Source of the DNA: G001797105 sp964528155
GTDB lineage: Bacteria > Chloroflexota > Anaerolineae > Anaerolineales > E44-bin32
Assembly (NCBI GenBank): GCA_964528155.1
Contig: CAZGRL010000009.1
Coordinates: forward strand, 1-64,000
Length of the DNA stretch: 64,000 nucleotides
Direction of reading: 5' to 3'
Positions 1 to 6,350 of the stretch are shown here, in pieces. Each line of letters opens with the position of its first letter. Position 1 is the first letter of the stretch. The notes beneath the pieces are model-generated. The model was not told the origin of the DNA. It did not search any database and saw nothing but the letters and a program-made list of their open reading frames with translations. The translations under genes were made by a program, and so were the position numbers.

Positions 1-2
1 GC

Positions 3-368
3 AAGGTCGTGCTGCTGGACATGTGGACCTTCGGCTGCATCAATTGCCAGCATGTCATTCCATCCCTGCTCAAATGGTATGAGACGTACAACAGCCAGGG
101 ACTGGTGGTGATCGGGAATCACTACCCTGAGTTCAGCTATGAGAAGGATCTGGGGAATCTGAAAGACGCCCTGGTCCGACTCGACGTACCATACCCGGTG
201 GCGCAGGACAATGACGGGAAGACCTGGAGCGCGTACCGGAACCATTATTGGCCAACGGTATATCTGATCGACAAGCGTGGGCACGTGCGCTACCAGCACA
301 TCGGAGAAGGTGCCTACCAGGAGACCGAGGCGGCGATCCAGACGCTGCTGGCGGAGAAGTACCCCTAG
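3..368 (+). CDS. Thioredoxin-like (TlpA/DipZ-type) redoxin, C-terminal part
   Basis: The reading frame is open from the left edge, so the true start lies outside the window. The visible 122 residues contain a WTFGCINC segment, the CxxC redox site of thioredoxin-fold proteins. It is followed by a region resembling the extra helix of TlpA/DipZ-type redoxins and by a cis-proline motif (HYWPTVYLID). Proteins of this family move electrons to or from extracytoplasmic disulfides, or serve as peroxide-linked redoxins. The membrane or signal part cannot be seen, so location is unknown. No partner gene is visible because the next 390 bases are a gap region. Confidence 0.8.
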   Translation, partial: KVVLLDMWTFGCINCQHVIPSLLKWYETYNSQGLVVIGNHYPEFSYEKDLGNLKDALVRLDVPYPVAQDNDGKTWSAYRNHYWPTVYLIDKRGHVRYQHIGEGAYQETEAAIQTLLAEKYP

Positions 369-760
369 GGCGAGGGTGATCGCCTTGTACTTTGTGAAAT
401 AGCCAAAGCGGGGTGTCGGGGCGGCGCCGCCGCCCCCACACCCCCCGTTGGCCTAGCCCCCCACACCCCCCAGCTAGCCGGGCTGGCAAAAAAACCAACC
501 GGCGGGGAGGGGGCCAAGGGGGNNNNNNNNNNGGGGCGCTTCCCCCCCCCGGGGGGGGGGTTCGCCCTTTTTATTTTTTCAACCCCCCCCCGGGGGGGGG
601 GGGGGGGGCCCCCCCCCCCCCCACACCCCGCTTTGGCCTAGCCCCCCTCTCCGCCATGCTAGCGGGGATGGAAATCAAACCTCCCGGCGGAGAGGGGGCA
701 AGGGGGGTGAGGTTGAAACCGCGACCGGTGGGACCGAAGTCCGGATCGATGAGGCGATTG
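369..760. other. Intergenic repeat with assembly gap (N run 523-532)
   Basis: No gene is seen. Ten Ns lie between homopolymer runs of G and C. Bases 402-452 form an imperfect palindrome, and its right arm recurs intact at 623-637. The sequence left of the gap (about 447-522) looks like an error-laden copy of the sequence right of it (about 632-704). The natural element is probably a hairpin repeat that broke the assembly. Confidence 0.75.
643..698. repeat. Inverted repeat, 13-bp arms
   Basis: The arm CCCCCTCTCCGCC (643-655) is the exact reverse complement of 686-698. The same arm pair occurs again at 14803-14815 and 14847-14859, so this is a dispersed intergenic hairpin family. Confidence 0.75.
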
Positions 761-2422
761 TTAGTCCCCGAAGAGCGTCTCGGCACCGCGCTTGGCGCGG
801 GCCTTGCGTTCATCACCCTCGGGGACGCCGACCGCGCTGTAGAAGGATTGATCGTAGTCACGCGTACGAACGACCACGGGCATGGGAACGGCGTGTCCCA
901 GGATTAATGCCTGCTGGCGTGTGTCCAATCGCGCCAGCACCTCCCGCAACGCCCCGGCGCCACTGACGCCGGAGAAAACCGCACGGATGTCTGCCTCGTT
1001 ATCCAGCAAACACGTCACCCGCGTCCCAATCTGGCTCATAACCTCGTCGTCGATACCGCTCGGCCTCTGGTCGACGATCAGCAGAGTGACGTTGTATTTG
1101 CGCAGTTCGCGGGCGATGTTGCCGAATATCGTGTGCCCGGCGATCTGGGGATCGAGGAACTTGTGGGCCTCCTCGATCACAATCATCAGCGGGCGCGGTT
1201 CATCCGCTTGCCCGCCGGCATGCCGGTTCATGCGGTCGACATATCGACCGTGGATGCGCCTGGTCAGATAGTTGGCCACAAGAACGTACGCCGCCAGTGT
1301 ATTGCCGTAGCGGCCGAACTCAAGGATGACGCTCGTTCCCAGGTTAAGGCGATTGAAGATATCGTCGACCACATCGTCGCCCCGGCCCGGGACGAGAAAC
1401 TCCATGCGACGAAAGAACGACTCGAACTTGCGCTGGATCGCATCGAGTGTCCCGGGGACGATGCGCCCGGTCTGGACCAGGTCCTGGAGCTCTTCCGTCG
1501 CCTGTTCCTCCTCCAGGAGCTTGGCGACCCAGCTTGGGCCCAGTCGACGCCGCAGGAAATACAATGCCCCCGTCTGGACGTCGCTCAGGCCCATCAAGTT
1601 CGCCAGCATCTCGACGTCCTCCGGCTCGATTTGGTCGTATCCGATCTTGAGCACACGGTCGATCTTGCTCCCGCGCGCTCGAGAGGTCTCTTCGTCGAGC
1701 GTCACGACGCTCACCCGACCGTCTGGAAAGAGCTGGCGCAGGCCCTTATATTGTTGGTGAGCCTCGCCCTTGACCGTCCATCCATAGTCATTGTGCATGT
1801 CGAACACGAGAGTGGAGGCCAACCCGGACTTGACGATGCCGGCCAGAATGGTGCGGGTGATGAAAGACTTGCCCGTCCCGCTCTTGCCGAAGACTCCCGA
1901 GGAGCGCTCGACAAATCGGGCGAGGTTGAGATTGACCTGGACCATCTCCATGTCGAGCGGCGAGCCGATGAAGAAGTGACTCTCATCTTCGCTTCCGAAG
2001 ACTCTCTCTACATCGGCCGCAGTCGCCTCGTGCACTCGCGTGAAGTGAGCCGGGATCGTCTTGATCGGATGAGGCTCTCGGGCGCCTTCGTCGAGCACGA
2101 GCATGGGAGCGATCTGAATCGCCCCGTAGGCGACGCCGCCCCGATAGACGTCGGCGGTGAAAGTATCCGACGGATCAGGGGGCCGGCGAGGCAGGTCGGG
2201 GTTGGCCGAGTCGAGCAGAATATCGGTGATGATCCCGAAGAAGGTGCGACGACTTTGCCCCTGGATGACGACGTAGCGTCCGACGGCCAACCGCTCGATC
2301 GACAGGTGCGGGTCCAGCTTGACACGCAAGCCGGCGGAAAGCGATCCGCCGACGACGGTTCCCAGGGGTGTCTCACCCGATCGGCTGCCGAAATACGCGT
2401 CGAGCTCCGAGGCGTCGCTCAT
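761..2422 (-). CDS. herA: HerA-type DNA translocase/helicase
   Basis: A 553-residue ATPase of the HerA/FtsK (DUF87) superfamily. An N-terminal beta-barrel-like region (about 15-120) precedes the ATPase domain. The Walker A motif is GKSGTGKS at 179-186 and the Walker B is LMIVIEEAH near 420. An arginine-rich segment (VDQRPSGI) follows, as in HerA. In archaea, HerA is a hexameric bidirectional DNA translocase that works with the NurA nuclease to resect DNA ends. Here it is the last gene of a three-gene operon after nurA and a small unknown gene, which supports the same role. No Mre11 or Rad50 gene is nearby. The length fits the family. Confidence 0.88.
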   Translation of the reverse strand: MSDASELDAYFGSRSGETPLGTVVGGSLSAGLRVKLDPHLSIERLAVGRYVVIQGQSRRTFFGIITDILLDSANPDLPRRPPDPSDTFTADVYRGGVAYGAIQIAPMLVLDEGAREPHPIKTIPAHFTRVHEATAADVERVFGSEDESHFFIGSPLDMEMVQVNLNLARFVERSSGVFGKSGTGKSFITRTILAGIVKSGLASTLVFDMHNDYGWTVKGEAHQQYKGLRQLFPDGRVSVVTLDEETSRARGSKIDRVLKIGYDQIEPEDVEMLANLMGLSDVQTGALYFLRRRLGPSWVAKLLEEEQATEELQDLVQTGRIVPGTLDAIQRKFESFFRRMEFLVPGRGDDVVDDIFNRLNLGTSVILEFGRYGNTLAAYVLVANYLTRRIHGRYVDRMNRHAGGQADEPRPLMIVIEEAHKFLDPQIAGHTIFGNIARELRKYNVTLLIVDQRPSGIDDEVMSQIGTRVTCLLDNEADIRAVFSGVSGAGALREVLARLDTRQQALILGHAVPMPVVVRTRDYDQSFYSAVGVPEGDERKARAKRGAETLFGD

Positions 2423-2468
2423 TCGGCCCTCCCGTGGACTGCTTTCCAGGACGCGCTCCGATTGTGCA

Positions 2469-3065
2469 TCATGTCTGCAAGCTTCGGATCAGGTTTTCCA
2501 GCCTGTTGAGATCCGCCGCCATGAAGCGGGCGCATTCCCGGCCGGCCTGGATCAGATAGGGTTGGCGTTGATTCTCGGGATAGGTGAGGGCGGCCTGCCG
2601 GAGTGCTGCAGCTAGCAGATCGTCCACCGGCAGCCTGTCTGCGCCGAATATCAGGGGCAGGAAGTCGAAACGTTGAGTGAAGGTGTGAACCTCAGACTCC
2701 GACATGGGGTAGATCGGCGCCAGGGTTAGTGGCGGCTGCGGCGGGAGGCTGTAGTAGAACGTCTCGCCACGTGCGTAGCCGATCGTGAGTGCGCTGAACT
2801 CGAGCGGAACCTGGCGGTTTGTCTGTGCGTCGGCGAGTTGTTCGGGTGATAGATCGTCGGCGGCCGCCATCTGTCGGGCGAGCTCGTCGTCTTCGATGCT
2901 CATATCGTATATCAGGCCGATCACACGCGTCTGACCATGTTGCGTCTCGGCGCTGCAAAACCCTCCGAACGCTGGAAGATCGGGCTCTGGCAAGCGGACG
3001 GCGCCGACGAAGCCGCGCGAGCTGCAACGAGTCACCCGACCGATCGGTTCCTGCGTGACGCCCAT
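2469..3065 (-). CDS. Unknown protein between nurA and herA
   Basis: The gene encodes 198 residues from the ATG at 3065; a GTG four codons upstream is also possible. The ATG is preferred because AAGGAG lies 11 bases before it, while the GTG overlaps that site. The N-terminal 60 residues (IGRVTRCSSRGFVGAVRL...) look like a small beta-barrel similar to the HAS barrel at the start of HerA proteins. The C-terminal half is helical. No catalytic motif is seen. It sits 16 bases after nurA and 46 bases before herA, so it is probably co-transcribed and may be an accessory or adaptor subunit of the NurA-HerA complex. That role is inference from position and fold impression only. Confidence 0.7.
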   Translation of the reverse strand: MGVTQEPIGRVTRCSSRGFVGAVRLPEPDLPAFGGFCSAETQHGQTRVIGLIYDMSIEDDELARQMAAADDLSPEQLADAQTNRQVPLEFSALTIGYARGETFYYSLPPQPPLTLAPIYPMSESEVHTFTQRFDFLPLIFGADRLPVDDLLAAALRQAALTYPENQRQPYLIQAGRECARFMAADLNRLENLIRSLQT

Positions 3066-3081
3066 GTTCTGCCTCACTCCT

Positions 3082-4263
3082 TCATACGCGATGGCGTCGG
3101 CGAGCCCCGGTCCAGCGCTTGGTCAGTGCCTTCTGTGACCGACGCGGTCGAATCCCGCGCCGGAGCAGCGCGCCTTCAACCATGCTTTCGAAGGCGTTTC
3201 GATCGGCGGCGGTCACGACGGCCAACTCGTGCGCGCGGACCAACGGATAGGGAAATCCGCCGGTGGTCTTGCATTGCTCGAGGATCCCGGCATGGACCCA
3301 ATCCATTTTCTGCGGATCTTCAGCCACCCACCCCGGGACTTCGACGCGAGCGATGGCCTCAGGCGCCCCGGTGTTCAGGTAGAAGAACTGGATCTGGTGT
3401 CCGCGGGTCTTGAAATCGCGATTGACCGGCGAGCTGTCCACAAAGCGAGCGCTGCGTTGTCCGGGCTTGAGCCGGTCGGCGAACAGAGCACGGTCGGTCA
3501 GGCCGCGGTACGGGTTGCCCCCATCGGTCGTACCGGCGTTGCCCTCGGGGGTCAGGACGAGCGCCAGCAACCCAAGGACATCCGCGCTGCGAGGACGATC
3601 GACGAACCCGGCGACGGCGGCGCCGCTTTCATGGATTCGAGTCAGATGATCCAGGTAGTCGGCCAGCAGTCGATCCACCGCCTTTCGATGCTGATCGCCA
3701 GCCTGCAGCGCCAGCCAAAGCAAGAGGCCGTTGTCGAGCAGGCACAATGTGGCTTGCCCTGATCCGTCTGTGGCAAGCCGAGCCAGTGTCGCCATCTCGG
3801 CGACATCGCGCTTGCCGTTGATCCAGGCCGGCGAAGCAAGCTCGCCTGTCTCGTCGTACAGGTCGCCGTCTTCATAGAAGACCGAGGCCTCGCTGGCCGT
3901 CGAAGGGGACGCGCCAGTACCTTGTTCGACCACAATAGAACCAATGTTGATGAGGAAATAAAGCGCCGACGCGTGCCGATCAGGATGGATTTGTGAGCCG
4001 TCAGCCCCGATGACACTCAGCTGCTTCGGGTGGGGAGGGACATCGAAGATCTGGTCCACGGCCTCGTCAGAAAGATGTGCACCTCGCCACCGGTCGCCCG
4101 CTCGCCGGATTCGAGCCTCCAACTCATCAGCGCCGATTCGCCTGGCCTCTTCGATCGCTCGCACAGCCACGGGAAGCTTACGCGCCGACTCGGCAGCCCT
4201 GCGCGCCGCGTTCTCACTCAAACCCTCTACCTGCGTCAGCAATTGCGGGAATCGGAGGCTCAT
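3082..4263 (-). CDS. nurA: NurA-family 5'-3' nuclease
   Basis: A 393-residue protein with the NurA nuclease signature. Near residue 85-90 it has VIGADGSQI, which supplies the metal-binding aspartate of the RNase H-like core. Acidic positions follow in DNGLLLWLAL and GFVDRPRS, and a C-terminal HELAVVTAADR segment is typical of the end of the domain. NurA degrades single- and double-stranded DNA and acts as a dimer on the HerA hexamer during end resection. It is the first gene of the operon with the unknown gene and herA. Its promoter carries a perfect LexA-type box, so damage induction is likely. Confidence 0.85.
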   Translation of the reverse strand: MSLRFPQLLTQVEGLSENAARRAAESARKLPVAVRAIEEARRIGADELEARIRRAGDRWRGAHLSDEAVDQIFDVPPHPKQLSVIGADGSQIHPDRHASALYFLINIGSIVVEQGTGASPSTASEASVFYEDGDLYDETGELASPAWINGKRDVAEMATLARLATDGSGQATLCLLDNGLLLWLALQAGDQHRKAVDRLLADYLDHLTRIHESGAAVAGFVDRPRSADVLGLLALVLTPEGNAGTTDGGNPYRGLTDRALFADRLKPGQRSARFVDSSPVNRDFKTRGHQIQFFYLNTGAPEAIARVEVPGWVAEDPQKMDWVHAGILEQCKTTGGFPYPLVRAHELAVVTAADRNAFESMVEGALLRRGIRPRRSQKALTKRWTGARRRHRV

Positions 4264-4277
4264 CTTGGAGTGTGCTC

Positions 4278-4289
4278 GAACACCTGTTC
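4278..4289 (-). promoter_or_regulatory. LexA-type SOS box in the nurA promoter
   Basis: On the minus strand the site reads GAACAGGTGTTC. It fits the Gram-positive SOS consensus CGAAC-RNRY-GTTYG core with perfect half sites. It covers the predicted start of transcription, so bound LexA should block the operon. The lexA gene in this same window carries GAACGGATGTTC in its own promoter. Confidence 0.72.
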
Positions 4290-4292
4290 CGC

Positions 4293-4321
4293 ATTATATC
4301 CGAAGGCATCGCCGCGGCAAA
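4293..4321 (-). promoter_or_regulatory. Predicted promoter of the nurA-herA operon
   Basis: Read on the minus strand, TTTGCC (4321-4316) and a perfect TATAAT (4298-4293) are 17 bases apart. Transcription should begin near 4286, about 23 bases before the nurA ATG. Confidence 0.65.
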
Positions 4322-4664
4322 CGCAATCACTGACCCGATCGTATCCGGCGGCATGCCGTGCGTCGCGTAGCAGACTTGGTGGATTTGGGTTGTTGGGGGG
4401 GGCGCCCCCCCCCAAAAACCAAAAAACCCCAAACAAGGGTGGGACCAAAAGTTTTTTTGAGATAAAACACAAAGTAANNNNNNNNNNCTCGGGGGCGCAG
4501 GGGGGGGGGGGTGTGTCTTTGTGGTTGGGTGTGGGGTTGGGGGCCCCCCCCCCCCCCCAACAACCCAAATCCACCCAACGCTTGGAGGCACTCTTCTGGA
4601 TTGCTGCTTGCATCCTCAGTGAAAGCCTCGCCGGGCAGATCCAGTCTCGGAACCGGATCATTGG
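4322..4664. other. Intergenic region with assembly gap (N run 4478-4487)
   Basis: No gene is supported. Long runs of G and C flank the Ns. The 17 bases at 4378-4394 are the exact reverse complement of 4559-4575, so the two sides of the gap form an inverted repeat. Reading frames that cross this region contain undefined residues and glycine/proline runs and are artefacts. Confidence 0.75.
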
Positions 4665-4736
4665 GTGATCAGCTTGAAGGTCACGGCGATATGGCCGGTC
4701 CAGGGTGGTTGTGCTATACTGCGCGAAACGCCGGGA

Positions 4737-4979
4737 ATGGTCAACGTGACCCAAGATTTGGCCCGCAAACTGCGCGCGACCGGCATGGGTGGCATCCTGG
4801 CGGTCTTGTTAGAGGCCGCCGGACCATTAACCGTGATCGGCGCGCAGGCCGCGTACTTTGCCGACCCCCTCTTTGGCGCACTCGATCTCGATGAGCTGGG
4901 CCGCGTATTGGAGGATCCGCAACAGGTGAGCGACTTGGTCGAGGAGTTGCGCGCGCAATCGGAGCCCCACCATGATTGA
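4737..4979 (+). CDS. Small membrane protein, first gene of an unknown operon
   Basis: An 80-residue protein from the ATG at 4737. An earlier in-frame ATG at 4665 is less likely because a TATACT -10-like element lies at 4715-4720, between the two. Residues about 18-45 form one hydrophobic segment (GGILAVLLEAAGPLTVIGAQ). The C-terminal tail is acidic and contains two DL/EL stretches. The stop overlaps the start of the next gene by eight bases, so translation is coupled. I do not recognise the family. Its place as the leader of seven further co-directional genes suggests a subunit of a membrane complex. Confidence 0.65.
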   Translation: MVNVTQDLARKLRATGMGGILAVLLEAAGPLTVIGAQAAYFADPLFGALDLDELGRVLEDPQQVSDLVEELRAQSEPHHD

Positions 4980-5715
4980 CCTGACAGGTGTGGCGATCCT
5001 GGGCGTCTTCGTCGCTTCCCTTCTGGCTTACAGCGCATACAGGCGTCGAAGGACGATCGTCTTTCGCAAGCTGCGCGGTTTTGAAGCACTGGGCCGCTCG
5101 ATCGAACGCGCCGTCGAGGCGGGAGAACGCGTCCATCTCTCCTTGGGAACGGGCTCTGTGATCGGCTCCGACAGCGGGCCTGCATTCGTCGGGCTGGCGG
5201 TGCTCTCGCGGATGGCCGCGGCCACCAGCATGAGTGACAAACCTTCGGTGATCTCGGCCGGCAACGGTGCGATGATGGTGCTTGCGCAGGACAGCCTTCG
5301 CAGCAGTTACCAGCACGTCGGAGAATCGACCCGTTTCAAGCTGACCGCGGGTAGGATGCTCGGGCCGACACCTTTCTCCTACGTGGCTGGTCTACCGGCC
5401 GTCCTCGGCACGGAAGATGTCACGGTTCACATGATGATCGGATCCTTCGGGGCGGAAGCTGCCCTTGCGGCGGACTTCGGTGAGAGGAACGGGATCTTCG
5501 TCCTGGCCGGTTCGGATGACGTGCAAGCTCAGTCGTTGTTGTACGCGACGGCCGGCTATCCGCTGATCGGCGAGGAGGTGTTCGCTGGTGGGGCGTACCT
5601 CAACGCCGGGCCGCTCCATCACGCCAGCCTGAGCACACAAGACCTGGTTCGGTTCCTGCTCGTGGCCGCGATCTTGATCGGCACCCTGCTGCGCACCTTC
5701 GGAGTGAGTCTGTGA
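4972..5715 (+). CDS. DUF6754-like membrane protein
   Basis: A 247-residue protein with a hydrophobic segment at each end (about 4-22 and 225-245) and a large Gly/Ala-rich soluble region between them. Conserved-looking blocks are HLSLGTGSVIGSDSG, SAGNGAMMVLAQD and HMMIGSFGAEAALAADF. It resembles proteins annotated as DUF6754 in Chloroflexota; I recall this from family knowledge and could not test it. No catalytic motif is recognised. It overlaps the preceding gene by eight bases, and its TGA overlaps the next gene's GTG as GTGA. It therefore belongs to the eight-gene unit. Confidence 0.65.
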   Translation: MIDLTGVAILGVFVASLLAYSAYRRRRTIVFRKLRGFEALGRSIERAVEAGERVHLSLGTGSVIGSDSGPAFVGLAVLSRMAAATSMSDKPSVISAGNGAMMVLAQDSLRSSYQHVGESTRFKLTAGRMLGPTPFSYVAGLPAVLGTEDVTVHMMIGSFGAEAALAADFGERNGIFVLAGSDDVQAQSLLYATAGYPLIGEEVFAGGAYLNAGPLHHASLSTQDLVRFLLVAAILIGTLLRTFGVSL

Positions 5716-6347
5716 AGCTCGGCAGCTACATGATCTGGGCTGCGGTCGCCGGTGCTGCAGGCGTTTTGGTCCTCCTCGGGTATTTCACCAACCTGGAGAT
5801 CTTCGTCAACCTGCGGCTTATCCTGCTGCGTTGGGGGGTTCTCCTGGCGGCTGCTGGCCTGTGGATTGGACTGGTCAACCTGGCTTCGGTTCACCTTGCG
5901 AAGGTCAGCGACCAGGAGGCCGGGTGGCCGTACAGCGGTGTTCTCATTGTCTTCTTCACCTTCACCCTCGCGCTCGGGCTTTTCTTCGGCCCGGATAGCC
6001 CGTGGACCCTGTTCGTCTTCAAATTCGTCCAATTGCCGCTCGAATCGAGCCTGATGGCTCTGCTGGCGATCGTCCTCGTCCTCGCCGGAGTCCGGCTGCT
6101 GGCGCGCAGGCGCGATGTTCTGAGCCTGGTGTTCCTACTCACGGCGATCTTGATCTTGTTGGGGACCGGTCCATGGTTGGTTGCCTCTGAGAGCGTAACC
6201 CACGAGGGGGTCACGTGGATCCGGGCCTGGCTGGCGCAGGTGTGGGCTGCCGCGGGAGCAAGGGGCATCCTGCTCGGCGTGGCCATCGGCGGTGTCGTCA
6301 CCGGTTTGCGAGTCCTCATGGCGGCCGACCGGCCGTACGGGAGCTAG
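5712..6347 (+). CDS. Polytopic membrane protein, unknown function
   Basis: A 211-residue protein starting with GTG that overlaps the previous stop (GTGA). It has about six hydrophobic segments: residues 8-25, 38-58, 76-92, 110-130, 138-156 and 185-205. There is little soluble sequence and no recognisable transport or enzyme motif. It ends three bases before the zinc-ribbon gene. The tight packing implies assembly with the neighbouring proteins. The function is unknown. Confidence 0.7.
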   Translation: MKLGSYMIWAAVAGAAGVLVLLGYFTNLEIFVNLRLILLRWGVLLAAAGLWIGLVNLASVHLAKVSDQEAGWPYSGVLIVFFTFTLALGLFFGPDSPWTLFVFKFVQLPLESSLMALLAIVLVLAGVRLLARRRDVLSLVFLLTAILILLGTGPWLVASESVTHEGVTWIRAWLAQVWAAAGARGILLGVAIGGVVTGLRVLMAADRPYGS

Positions 6348-6350
6348 GGA

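Noticed and set aside
1133..2509. Plus-strand frame of 458 codons opposite herA
   Set aside because: It is the shadow of the HerA gene, whose Walker motifs are on the minus strand.
4260..4754. Minus-strand frame crossing the N run
   Set aside because: It contains undefined residues and homopolymer-coded Gly/Pro; an artefact of the gap.
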